IMG/VR virus record: IMGVR_UViG_3300020454_000021
Coordinates: 1-48,652 of that record
Direction: 5' to 3' (one strand)
DNA: 48,652 nucleotides
Origin: a virus
The notes below the pieces were generated by a model. The model saw nothing but the letters and a program-made list of their open reading frames with translations. It did not search any database and was not told the DNA's origin. Every line of letters begins with the position of its first letter. Positions within the stretch are counted from its first letter, which is position 1. This document shows, one piece after another, positions 10,444 to 19,673 of this stretch. The translations under genes and the position numbers were made by a program.

Positions 10444-10617
10444 ATGGAAATCCTAACAACTCAAGAATTTGAAGAAAACCAAGATGAAATGATCGCCAGA
10501 GCTAAAGATGGTGAACTTATTGGAATTTTAGATAGTGCTGGTAAAGCATCAGTATTAGTGAAACAAGCCGAAACCGAAGAAGAGTGGTTTGAAATGCAAA
10601 CCCATTCAGACCTTTGA
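10444..10617 (+). CDS. Phd/YefM antitoxin-like small protein (57 aa)
   Basis: Short frame from ATG 10444 to TGA 10615. The sequence follows the Phd/YefM N-terminal pattern: an initial strand ILTTQEFEEN (family: I-T-x-x-EF-x-x-N), a helix with an R-x-x-x-GE centre (ARAKDGELIGI), then a beta hairpin with GK (LDSAGKASVLVKQ). Family members are about 75-90 aa, so this copy carries the DNA-binding N-terminal part and only a short acidic tail (TEEEWFEMQTHSDL). It is second in a two-gene early operon, and the first gene does not look like a toxin. Possible roles are neutralising a host toxin or acting as a small transcription regulator; a chance resemblance at this length cannot be excluded. Confidence 0.5.
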   Translation: MEILTTQEFEENQDEMIARAKDGELIGILDSAGKASVLVKQAETEEEWFEMQTHSDL

Positions 10618-10662
10618 TACTGGTTTTATACTATATTATGAAAGTAGGGTAACTTCTACTAC

Positions 10663-10670
10663 CATAAATA
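10663..10670 (+). promoter_or_regulatory. T4-type late promoter box (CATAAATA)
   Basis: CATAAATA lies 31 bases before the start of the 1759-aa fibre gene. Just upstream is an imperfect hairpin (AGTAG at 10644-10648 with CTACT at 10656-10660). It would restart late transcription after the early two-gene insert. Confidence 0.5.
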
Positions 10671-10701
10671 AAACATAGAAATCTCATGGTCGTGAACGAC
10701 A

Positions 10702-13700
10702 ATGCCACTTAATAAATTAGATAATTTTATCAAGAACACCGATGGAAGGACACTTTATGTCAATCCAAATGATCTTGAAGCCACCGATAGTATTGAAAAC
10801 CAAGGAAATTCTCTTGCTAAACCTTTTAAAACGATACAAAGGGCATTAATAGAGTCTGCTAGATTTTCATATCTTAAAGGAAATAATAACGACAAAATAG
10901 AACAAACTACAATCTTGCTTTTTCCAGGCGAGCACGTTGTAGATAATAGACCTGGTTTTGCAATATTTAATGATGCAAGTTTAGGTGTAAGAGTTACTTC
11001 TCCATCTGGTACAAACTCTCCACCTTCTGAAGAAATTGCTTTAAATTTAGATTCAAACTTCGATTTAAATCAGGTAGATAACCAATTATATAAGTTTAAT
11101 AGTGTAAATGGTGGTGTAATTGTTCCCCGTGGTACATCACTTGTTGGATTAGATCTAAGAAAAACAAAGATAAGACCAAAGTATATTCCAAACCCAACAG
11201 ATACAGATGTTGCTGCATCTGCTATTTTTAGAATAACTGGTACATCTTATTTCTGGCAGTTCTCAATATTTGATGGTAATGAATTAGGAACTGTATATAC
11301 CGATCCAATTGATTTTTCAACAACTAACCGTTCAAAACCAAGTTTCTCTCACCATAAACTAACTTGTTTTGAATATGCTGATGGTGTTAATAAGGTTTCT
11401 GGTTATGATATAACTGACCTTGATATGTATTATAGTAAACTGTCAAATGCATTCAGTTCTATAAGAAATATTCCAGAGAAGTATCCTGATGATCCAGATG
11501 CATTTGCAAAACAAAGACCAGAATGGGAAATTGTAGGTGCATTTGCTGCAGATCCTCTATCAATTGCTAGAATTGAATCTGGTAGTGGTGGAACAGCAGG
11601 ACCTGTTATAACAGTTACTACTGTATTGGATCATGGATTTAATGAAGGTACTCCCGTTAAGATTGACGGAGTTGGAGTTCCAGACAACGTAAATGATTAT
11701 AATATATCAACTAAAGTTCAAAGTATAGTTAACAGTAAAACCTTTACATATCTGTTACCATATGTTCAACCTAACTTATTAACTCTACCTGATGTTAGTG
11801 GTGCAGTAGTAACAATTGAAACTGATACAGTTTCTGGTGCTTCTCCTTATATCTTCAATATTTCGTTGAGATCTGTCTTTGGTATGCAAGGTATGCATGC
11901 AGACGGATCAAAAGCATCTGGTTTCCGTTCAATGGTTGTTGCCCAGTTTACTGGTATATCCCTACAAAAGGATGATCGTGCATTTGTAAAATATAATGAA
12001 GCAACAAGAAGTTATGAAGGAAGATCTATAAGTAAGAAAACAGGTGCAGAATTATCATCTGGTTCATCTTCATTAGATAAAGCAAAGGTATACCATTTAG
12101 ATTCTGATGCAGTCTATAGAAAAGGATTCGATACTACTCATATTAAAATATCCAATGATGCTGTCATGCAGATTGTGTCTGTATTTGCGATTGGATTTAA
12201 TAAGCATTTTGAAACTTCGAGTGGTGGTGATGCTTCTATTACTAACTCTAACTCAAACTTTGGACAGTTCTCACTTGCTTCAGATGGATTTAGAAAAGCT
12301 GCGTTTGATAAAGATAACAAATCTTACATAACATCTATTATAACTCCAAGATCAATAAGCGAATCTGAAACAAATGTAGATTGGCAGTCTTTAGATGTTG
12401 GTCTTACCACAGCAGTTGGTATTTCAAGTCAATTATATCTCTTTGGGTTTAATAACTTTGATGATGCTCCTCCAGTATTAACACAGGGTTATAGAGTTGG
12501 TGCAAAAGTAAATGATTCTCTTTCTGTTAACCTAGGTGCTGGTATTGGTACATTTACTTCTGACATTTGTATGTTAGATAATACTGTTAGTGGAGGAACA
12601 ACTTCTCTTGGTATTAGTATAGCATTTAAAGAGTTTTCTGTAATCTCTGGACCTGTTAGTAATATATTCACTATTGGAACCCATAATCTTTTAACTGGAG
12701 AAAGTGTTGTTATTAAGAGTAGCAATGGTGATCTACCAGAAAACTTAGTTCCTAATAGACTTTATTACGTAATTAAAGAAAGTTCTACTACAATTAAATT
12801 AGCATCATCTAAAGCAGCTGCAGATAGTGATTCAGCAGTTAAAGTATATGGTGGAACTAATTTAACAATAACCAGTAGAGTTTCTGATAAGAGTGCAGGA
12901 GATGTTGGACATCCAGTTCAGTTTGACTCTAATGTTAGTAACTGGTATATCCATAGTACACATGGTAATAGTATTTACAGTGCATTAAATACAAATGGAG
13001 TTTCTACCCTTTCACAAACAACTGATAACAGTTTTGTTGTAAGAACAGATGATTCAAGAAGTTTAGATGAAAAATTATATAAAGTTAGAATTGTTGTTCC
13101 AAAAGATGCTGAGAATGCTAAACAACCTGCTGAAACCTTTATTATCCAAGAGTCTAGCTCTACTGGATATAGAAATGATGCTGATTCATCAAGAGTAAGT
13201 ATTGGTTCTACAGATTATGACTTTGATAGAAATACAAGATTTATCAGTACATGTATTTCAGGAAGTGCGGGTGTTGTAACCGTAACTTCAGAAATTCCAC
13301 ACCAGTTGAATACAGGTAACTTAGTTAATATTGTAAATGTAAGAAGTACAACTAATACTGGTGGTGCAGATAATTTAGGATATAATGGAAGATTTGCTGT
13401 AACTGGTATTATAAATGATCATGAATTTACATATTCAAGTACCGATGTTGATAGTATTGTTCATACACCAGGAGTGTTTAACAGCGATACTTCATCAAGA
13501 AACTTAAACTTACCAAGATTCCAAAAGAATGATACTAAGAGAAATTACTATGTTTATCGTTCAGAGGTAATTGCAGATTATATTAAGGACGTTCAAGATG
13601 GTGTTTATCATGGTTATGTTTTAAATTCTGATAATGCATTAACTGAAGAATTTACAGATTTCAAATACAGTCAGAATGTTACTAATCTTTATCCAGAATT

Positions 13701-15981
13701 AGATAAGGATAATGTAAATGATAATCCTGGTCCAATGAAGTCCTTTGCAAAAAGAGCTCCAATTGGAGAAGTTGTATCTAACGATCTTACCAAGAGTATA
13801 ACAAGAGAAACCTTAGATTCATTTGTAGAAGATTTTGGTATTGGTAAAAAAATAACTGGTGTAACAACAGTCTTCACTAGTGTAAATGCGGGAGTTGCAA
13901 CTGTTACTCTTGATAGAGAACATGGATTCTCAGGTGTAACTACTTATAGTTCATTTGCAGGTGGTAGTGGTTATAATGAGGGTGTACATTATAATGTTAA
14001 GTTACTTAATAATGGAACCACAACTTGGGATGGTGCGACTGCAAAAGTTACAGTCGGTACAGGTGGTACTATAACAGATGTAGATTTCATCTCTAGAGGA
14101 TCTGGATATACTGATGCTGAAGAATTAGACTTTGATACAGCAGTTTTAGGTTCTGGTACAGGTGCAGGAGTTACAATATCTTCTTCTGGTATCTCTACAA
14201 ACATAGGAGATACTATTCAAATAACAGGAATCGGAACAACTGGAGAAGGATATTATAAGATTGCTTCAATACCTGCTAAGAATCAAGTTTCAATTGCTCT
14301 AACTGCAGGTGATATAGAAATTCACTCAGGACAGTATTTACTAAACTTAGGACCTTCTGTTCATGTAAACACAGTTGCAGGACCAGTTTTAGGTATTACA
14401 ACCTTTACTACTGATTTTGCACATGCTTTAACTGCAGGATCTAAAGTTGAATTTAAAGATTCAAGTAATAATAAGTTAGGAGTCTTTGTTGTTAATGAAA
14501 AAGTTGGTGTTACTACATTCACAGTTAAAACATCAGATACCTTATCATCTACCTCATACTTGTTACCTCATGGTTTTGATGCAAATAATGCTGCTTCTGA
14601 TAGTACAACAGAGAATTTAGGAACCAGAGGTATACCAACATACGACTTAGATAAGTTCTTCCTTCATGTACCAATTTCAGACGGAGATACTGTTGCTGTT
14701 ACTGATTCAACTCTTTGTGGTATTGCAACTCTAAATCAATTCCCTGTTGGTTCATATATTCAGATTGATAATGAAATAATGAGGATTTCTAATTCCTCAT
14801 TTAGTGGAACTAATACTAATGAATTAAATGTTATTCGTGGTGTATTTGGAACTCCAAAAGAAAATCATGCTACAGGATCAATTGCTAAGAAAATAAAACC
14901 AAAAGCAATTGAACTTAGAAGACCTTCTATTATTCGTGCTTCTGCACACACATTTGAATATCTTGGTTTTGGTCCAGGTAACTACTCCACAGGTTTACCT
15001 CAAGTACAGGTAAGAACTTTAACAGATCAAGAATCATTCTTAGCACAGTCTCAGAAGAAATCTGCAGGTGTTGTTGTTTATACTGGTATGAACAGCGAAG
15101 GAGACTTCTTTATTGGTAATAAGAAATCAAGTTCTGCAACTGGACAAGAAAGAACATTTGATGTTCCATCTCCTACTGTAACAGGACAAGAAGTTGGTAG
15201 ATTAAGTGTTGTATTTGATGAAGTATTAATCAAAGAAAGATTAAGAGTTGAGGGTGGTAAGTCTGGAACTGTATTATCTCAGTTTGATGGTCCTGTAACA
15301 TTCAATAAAGAAGTTAGACTTAGAAATACAGGAACAATCACTGGAGTTCTTAAATTAGATGATACTACACCATCAACAAGTAAAACAACTGGTGCTCTAG
15401 TTGTTGCAGGTGGAGTCGGTATTTCTGGTAAAGCAACATTTGGCGATGAAATAATTGTCGAAACAGGAATTATTCCTGATGTTGATAAAGGAGCATACGT
15501 TGGTAAGGAAGATCAAGCATTTGAATCAGCATACATTGATGGAATTAGACTTGGTGTTGGTGGTACTACAACCATTGACACTAGAGGTGGAGATCTTGTT
15601 ATAAGTGCTGCAATTGGAAGTAGTGTTTCTATAAGCACTGTTACCACTATGACATCAGACTTGAATGTAGAAGGAGACATTACTGCTTTCTACACATCTG
15701 ATGCTAGATTGAAAGATAACATTACTCCTATTGATGATCCTCTTGCTAAAGTCATATCAATCAGTGGTAACACATATGATTGGAATGAAAAGTCTGGAAA
15801 GACTGGTAAAGATGTTGGTGTGATTGCACAGGAACTTGAAGAAGTTTTACCAGAAGCAGTTACAACACGCAAGAATGGATATCTTGCTGTTGATTATGAT
15901 AGAGTTGTTCCACTACTTGTGGAAGCAATTAAAGAACTCAACGCAAAAGTTGATTCATTAGAACAAAGACTAAATAACTAA
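10702..15981 (+). CDS. Giant tail fibre with peptidase_S74 C-terminal chaperone (1759 aa)
   Basis: N-terminus (RTLYVNPNDLEATDS, then AKPFKTIQRALIESARF) opens a pectin-lyase-like beta-helix region of about 15-250. The middle has fibre strands and a second beta-helix-like stretch (SVFAIGFNKHFETSSGGDAS near 490). The last 94 residues are a peptidase_S74 / intramolecular chaperone domain: SDARLKDNITPIDD begins at Ser1666 with Lys1671, matching the Ser-Lys spacing of the endosialidase self-cleavage dyad, followed by GVIAQELEEVLPEAV and a terminal coiled coil (LVEAIKELNAKVDSLEQRL). The domain should drive trimerisation and then be released. The gene follows a CATAAATA late box and is separated by 13 bases from the next fibre gene. 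Confidence 0.85.
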   Translation: MPLNKLDNFIKNTDGRTLYVNPNDLEATDSIENQGNSLAKPFKTIQRALIESARFSYLKGNNNDKIEQTTILLFPGEHVVDNRPGFAIFNDASLGVRVTSPSGTNSPPSEEIALNLDSNFDLNQVDNQLYKFNSVNGGVIVPRGTSLVGLDLRKTKIRPKYIPNPTDTDVAASAIFRITGTSYFWQFSIFDGNELGTVYTDPIDFSTTNRSKPSFSHHKLTCFEYADGVNKVSGYDITDLDMYYSKLSNAFSSIRNIPEKYPDDPDAFAKQRPEWEIVGAFAADPLSIARIESGSGGTAGPVITVTTVLDHGFNEGTPVKIDGVGVPDNVNDYNISTKVQSIVNSKTFTYLLPYVQPNLLTLPDVSGAVVTIETDTVSGASPYIFNISLRSVFGMQGMHADGSKASGFRSMVVAQFTGISLQKDDRAFVKYNEATRSYEGRSISKKTGAELSSGSSSLDKAKVYHLDSDAVYRKGFDTTHIKISNDAVMQIVSVFAIGFNKHFETSSGGDASITNSNSNFGQFSLASDGFRKAAFDKDNKSYITSIITPRSISESETNVDWQSLDVGLTTAVGISSQLYLFGFNNFDDAPPVLTQGYRVGAKVNDSLSVNLGAGIGTFTSDICMLDNTVSGGTTSLGISIAFKEFSVISGPVSNIFTIGTHNLLTGESVVIKSSNGDLPENLVPNRLYYVIKESSTTIKLASSKAAADSDSAVKVYGGTNLTITSRVSDKSAGDVGHPVQFDSNVSNWYIHSTHGNSIYSALNTNGVSTLSQTTDNSFVVRTDDSRSLDEKLYKVRIVVPKDAENAKQPAETFIIQESSSTGYRNDADSSRVSIGSTDYDFDRNTRFISTCISGSAGVVTVTSEIPHQLNTGNLVNIVNVRSTTNTGGADNLGYNGRFAVTGIINDHEFTYSSTDVDSIVHTPGVFNSDTSSRNLNLPRFQKNDTKRNYYVYRSEVIADYIKDVQDGVYHGYVLNSDNALTEEFTDFKYSQNVTNLYPELDKDNVNDNPGPMKSFAKRAPIGEVVSNDLTKSITRETLDSFVEDFGIGKKITGVTTVFTSVNAGVATVTLDREHGFSGVTTYSSFAGGSGYNEGVHYNVKLLNNGTTTWDGATAKVTVGTGGTITDVDFISRGSGYTDAEELDFDTAVLGSGTGAGVTISSSGISTNIGDTIQITGIGTTGEGYYKIASIPAKNQVSIALTAGDIEIHSGQYLLNLGPSVHVNTVAGPVLGITTFTTDFAHALTAGSKVEFKDSSNNKLGVFVVNEKVGVTTFTVKTSDTLSSTSYLLPHGFDANNAASDSTTENLGTRGIPTYDLDKFFLHVPISDGDTVAVTDSTLCGIATLNQFPVGSYIQIDNEIMRISNSSFSGTNTNELNVIRGVFGTPKENHATGSIAKKIKPKAIELRRPSIIRASAHTFEYLGFGPGNYSTGLPQVQVRTLTDQESFLAQSQKKSAGVVVYTGMNSEGDFFIGNKKSSSATGQERTFDVPSPTVTGQEVGRLSVVFDEVLIKERLRVEGGKSGTVLSQFDGPVTFNKEVRLRNTGTITGVLKLDDTTPSTSKTTGALVVAGGVGISGKATFGDEIIVETGIIPDVDKGAYVGKEDQAFESAYIDGIRLGVGGTTTIDTRGGDLVISAAIGSSVSISTVTTMTSDLNVEGDITAFYTSDARLKDNITPIDDPLAKVISISGNTYDWNEKSGKTGKDVGVIAQELEEVLPEAVTTRKNGYLAVDYDRVVPLLVEAIKELNAKVDSLEQRLNN

Positions 15982-15994
15982 AAAGTGTAAGTAG

Positions 15995-18169
15995 ATGCCT
16001 AATTATAAGAAGTCGTTTAATTTTCGTAATGGTGTCCAAGTTGATGACGACAATTTCATCGTAAATCCTAATGGTCTGGTTGGAATCGGTACATCCGTTC
16101 CGACAGAGTTTTTGGATGTCAGAGGTACAACGAAAGTTGTAGGGATAGCAACGATAAAAAATACGTTTATAGAAGAAGGTGCTATAGTTTCAGGAGTAGC
16201 AACTATAGGACAGATAGAAGTTGGTATAACATCTATACTCCCATCAGGTATTGTCACTGCAACTTCCACATCAGGAGTTGTTACTTACTTTGGAGATGGT
16301 GCTAATCTACTTAACTTACCAACATCTCAATGGATTGATGTAAATCCTGGCTTAGGTTTTTCAAGTATATACTCTGCAGGGTATGTTGGTATAGCAACTG
16401 AATTACCATATAATGCACTTCAAATTGGTGGAACAGCAGACGATCAATATTCACCAGGCGTTGGGATAAATTCAACAGGAGATATTAAGGCAACAGGTAT
16501 AATAACAACAAGACAACTTTCATTTGAAGGTCCTGAAGCAAGAATAACAGGTGTTACATCAATAATTGATAGTACAACATTACCATTATTAACAGTAACT
16601 CAACTTCAATCTGGGGTTGATGCACTAAAAGTTGATGGAAGTATTGATGCCAACGGTAGAATTGTTGGAGCAGCAGTAAGTAATGTAATTCCATTCTTAT
16701 ATGCAACTTATGGAGATTTACCTTCACCAGTAACATATCATGGTGCATTTGCTCATGTTCATGAGAGTGGTAAAGCATTATATGCACACGCAGGAAATTG
16801 GTTTGAATTAGTTAATAAAGAAGCAGATGCAAGAATTGGAACAGGAACAGAAGGATTTAATCTTGGATCTGGTAATGTAGTTGTTTTAAATGCATCTGAA
16901 GTAAAATCAGGTTTCTCAACAATAGGAGTAAGCACAGTAACTGATGTATTACATGTTGGTACTGGTGGAACTATTCTTGCAAATAATGGAAAATTCATTG
17001 GTATAGGAACTGTTATTCCTACTTCCGATCTTCAGATTCGCAAACCAAGTGGTGTTGCAAAGATAGAAGTGGTATCTGATGGAGATAGTTCTGTAATTTC
17101 TGTTGGACAATCAGTAGGTGTTGGTGCTAGTTCTGCAGCAATGAAGTTTGGTGTTGCTGATAAAACACTTGATATTGTTAACAACGACACAGGAGACTTT
17201 AACTTAGTTCTTCATGGAGGTCCTGCGGGATTATCAACAGGTAACTTTAACTTTGTTAATGGTCAATCAAATGGCGATATGATGACCCTGACCTATCAAG
17301 GTGACTTAGGTTTAGGAGTTGTAAATCCAAATCATAAGTTACATGTGGTTGGTTCATCAACTGTTACAGGTAATGCATTTGTTGGTGGTAACTTCACTAT
17401 TGGAGGATCAATTGATGCAGGAACATTTAATTTACCAAATGTTATTTCTTCTAAGATCAACAATGCAGGAATTAATACTTTCGGAAAAATATATGTAAAC
17501 TCTAGTGTTGGTGCAGGAACCAGTGTTGGTGTGGGAACTGCTGATCCCCAAGTTAGTTTTGATGCACAAGCTAAAACAGGATTAATTGGAAGACTTGGAA
17601 TTAATACAAGTAATGAGTATACTAGCAATTCTGTTAGTGGTGCTTTAGTTGTTGGTGGACAAGCAAACTTTGGTGCAGTTGGTGTAGGAACAACTTCGAT
17701 AGCATACTTATACGAACAGAATACTAATGAATCTTTTGCATGCTATGAAGCTGCAGGATTCTTTAATACACAGGTTAGAGTTTATAATTCTGGTTTAATA
17801 TGTGATGAAAATAGTTTATTAGGTGTAGGTACGCACGTTCCTCTTGCTGCAGTTGATTTCTCCAAAGCAGGAAGTGGTCCTGGTCCAGGTCTTAGTTCTG
17901 CTAGAGCAATGAGAACTCCTCAAGCAACAACTGCTCAGAGAACTGGTGTTACTACGCAAACTGGATCCATAATTTATAACACAGATGCAGGAGAACATCA
18001 AGCATATTGTGATGATGAGTGGGTAGGATTTGCTAATCAAACAGGAATTGTAACAGCAACAAACGGATTCACAAGTGGAACTGGAACTCCAGTTCAAATA
18101 AGTGTAGTAGGATCTACATTAACATTTACAGTTGCAGGTATTGGAAGCACAAGTTTGACTTTATCTTGA
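15995..18169 (+). CDS. Tail-fibre-like structural protein (724 aa)
   Basis: The N-terminus (NFRNGVQVDDDNFIVNPNGL) and repeated IGIGT-x-x-P motifs (VGIGTSVPTEFLDVRG, IGIGTVIPTSDLQI, GLGVVNPNHKLHVVG) are typical of phage fibre shafts made of triple beta-helix repeats. A globular insert near residues 230-285 (YATYGDLPSPVTYHGAFAHV, then KALYAHAGNWFELVN) and a C-terminal knob (QTGSIIYNTDAGEHQAYCDD, EWVGFANQTG) resemble receptor-contact or capping domains in cyanophage fibres. There is no S74 domain here, unlike the preceding gene. It ends 8 bases before the first halogenase gene. Confidence 0.75.
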   Translation: MPNYKKSFNFRNGVQVDDDNFIVNPNGLVGIGTSVPTEFLDVRGTTKVVGIATIKNTFIEEGAIVSGVATIGQIEVGITSILPSGIVTATSTSGVVTYFGDGANLLNLPTSQWIDVNPGLGFSSIYSAGYVGIATELPYNALQIGGTADDQYSPGVGINSTGDIKATGIITTRQLSFEGPEARITGVTSIIDSTTLPLLTVTQLQSGVDALKVDGSIDANGRIVGAAVSNVIPFLYATYGDLPSPVTYHGAFAHVHESGKALYAHAGNWFELVNKEADARIGTGTEGFNLGSGNVVVLNASEVKSGFSTIGVSTVTDVLHVGTGGTILANNGKFIGIGTVIPTSDLQIRKPSGVAKIEVVSDGDSSVISVGQSVGVGASSAAMKFGVADKTLDIVNNDTGDFNLVLHGGPAGLSTGNFNFVNGQSNGDMMTLTYQGDLGLGVVNPNHKLHVVGSSTVTGNAFVGGNFTIGGSIDAGTFNLPNVISSKINNAGINTFGKIYVNSSVGAGTSVGVGTADPQVSFDAQAKTGLIGRLGINTSNEYTSNSVSGALVVGGQANFGAVGVGTTSIAYLYEQNTNESFACYEAAGFFNTQVRVYNSGLICDENSLLGVGTHVPLAAVDFSKAGSGPGPGLSSARAMRTPQATTAQRTGVTTQTGSIIYNTDAGEHQAYCDDEWVGFANQTGIVTATNGFTSGTGTPVQISVVGSTLTFTVAGIGSTSLTLS

Positions 18170-18177
18170 TCTAATTT

Positions 18178-19644
18178 ATGAAAAAAATTATTATTATTGG
18201 GTCTGGTTCATCTGGACTGATGGCTGCTGCTATGTTCAAAAGATTCTATGCAGGTAAAGTTAAGGTAGAGATATATTACGATAGTAAGAAAAAAAATATA
18301 GGTGTTGGGGAGAGCACAACACCTGCATTTGTAGATTTTCTTAAAAGATATTTACATGTTGAAATTTCAGATTTTATTAAAGACACTGGAAGCACTGTAA
18401 AGTTAGGAATAAATTTTAAAAATTGGACAGGAAATAGAGAATATTTTCATGGATTTAATAAGTGTAATATAAATTCTTCAGGACAAGATTATCCAGAATC
18501 TCTATATTCAATTCCAAATGGAACTTACAATGGAGGGATATTACATAATAATGCAACAACAACAGTTCCCAGTCATGATTTTTATTATGATCATGCCTTC
18601 CACATAGATACACAAATTGTCTCACAATATATTTTAAATGATATTGAAGATGAAATAGATCGTATTGACGATGTAGTAGAGAGAGTAAATTCAGATGGAA
18701 AAAGTATACAAAGTATTGTGTTTAAAAATAGAGGAGAAGTAACTGCTGATTTTTATGTCGATGCTTCTGGATTTAATAGTGTCTTATTTAAACATTTAAA
18801 CCCTGAGTGGGTTGATATTACAGGTTATCTTCCATTAGATAGAGCAATTCCACAACAGATACCCCATAGTCTCAGGGAGATGCCATCTTATACAACTGCA
18901 GAGGCAACAAATGATGGGTGGATATGGCAGATCCCATTAAAGAAAAGATATGGAACTGGATATGTATATTCATCTAAATTTACTTCGGATGAAGATGCAA
19001 AAAATAATTATAATAAATGGTTAAAAAAGAATCATGGTGTTGAATTAAATGATGATCCTAGAGTGATTCATTACAAACCAGGATATTATAAGAAAAATTG
19101 GATAGGAAATTGTTTATCTGTTGGTCTTGCAAGTGGATTTATTGAACCATTAGAATCTACAGGACTTCATATAGTTTATAATCAATTACAATTTTTTGTG
19201 CAGAATAATACTACTCTTAAGTTTTTAGATTTTGATAGGATTAATTATAATGATTTTAATCGGAAAAGTTATCTGGACATATTTAATTTTATTTGTCTAC
19301 ATTATGCTACAAACAGGACAGACTCCCCTTTCTGGAAATATATGACTGCTAATAAAACTGATTGGATGAAGGCATATGAAGAAAAATGTTCCATTGAATT
19401 TATACCAGCTGGATTTATGAGCGAAGATTCTCAATGGCACATTGATAGTTACATACAAGTTAGTAATGGTTTAGAAATGATAAATGCAGATTCAGTTAAT
19501 GAATTTATAAAAAATTTACCCAAATCAAAAAAAATATTAGAACAATGTAAGGAAACTCATGAGTTGCAGGAAAGTACAAAGAGTAGAAGTAGATCTGTTC
19601 CCCACAGATCTGTTTTAAATGGTTCAGTTATAATTAAAAAATAA
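18178..19644 (+). CDS. Flavin-dependent tryptophan-halogenase family protein (488 aa)
   Basis: Rossmann FAD motif GSGSSG at residues 8-13; GVGESTTP at 42-49; W-x-W-x-IP (GWIWQIP), the signature separating flavin halogenases from monooxygenases; and IEPLESTGLHI at 322-332. The Lys that carries the chloramine/HOCl intermediate in PrnA/RebH (Lys79) aligns with Lys75 in TVKLGINFKNW, and the conserved Glu with Glu326. The fold is therefore catalytically plausible. Substrate is unknown: free tryptophan, peptide or other. It is about 40 aa shorter than RebH and its C-terminus is basic and Ser-rich. It sits between a fibre gene and an adhesin-like gene, so it is likely expressed late. A second homologue lies at 35484-37256. 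Confidence 0.8.
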   Translation: MKKIIIIGSGSSGLMAAAMFKRFYAGKVKVEIYYDSKKKNIGVGESTTPAFVDFLKRYLHVEISDFIKDTGSTVKLGINFKNWTGNREYFHGFNKCNINSSGQDYPESLYSIPNGTYNGGILHNNATTTVPSHDFYYDHAFHIDTQIVSQYILNDIEDEIDRIDDVVERVNSDGKSIQSIVFKNRGEVTADFYVDASGFNSVLFKHLNPEWVDITGYLPLDRAIPQQIPHSLREMPSYTTAEATNDGWIWQIPLKKRYGTGYVYSSKFTSDEDAKNNYNKWLKKNHGVELNDDPRVIHYKPGYYKKNWIGNCLSVGLASGFIEPLESTGLHIVYNQLQFFVQNNTTLKFLDFDRINYNDFNRKSYLDIFNFICLHYATNRTDSPFWKYMTANKTDWMKAYEEKCSIEFIPAGFMSEDSQWHIDSYIQVSNGLEMINADSVNEFIKNLPKSKKILEQCKETHELQESTKSRSRSVPHRSVLNGSVIIKK

Positions 19645-19645
19645 A

Positions 19646-19653
19646 TATAAATA
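19646..19653 (+). promoter_or_regulatory. T4-type late promoter box (TATAAATA)
   Basis: Perfect TATAAATA immediately after the halogenase stop codon and 20 bases before the start of the glycine-rich adhesin-like gene. Matches the T4 late promoter consensus. Confidence 0.6.
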
Positions 19654-19673
19654 ATAAAAAAGATAGTATATAA

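Noticed and set aside
18394-18430. Loss of the catalytic Lys in the first halogenase (Asn in GINFKNW)
   Set aside because: Alignment to RebH shows the catalytic Lys is the one in TVK (Lys75), which is present.
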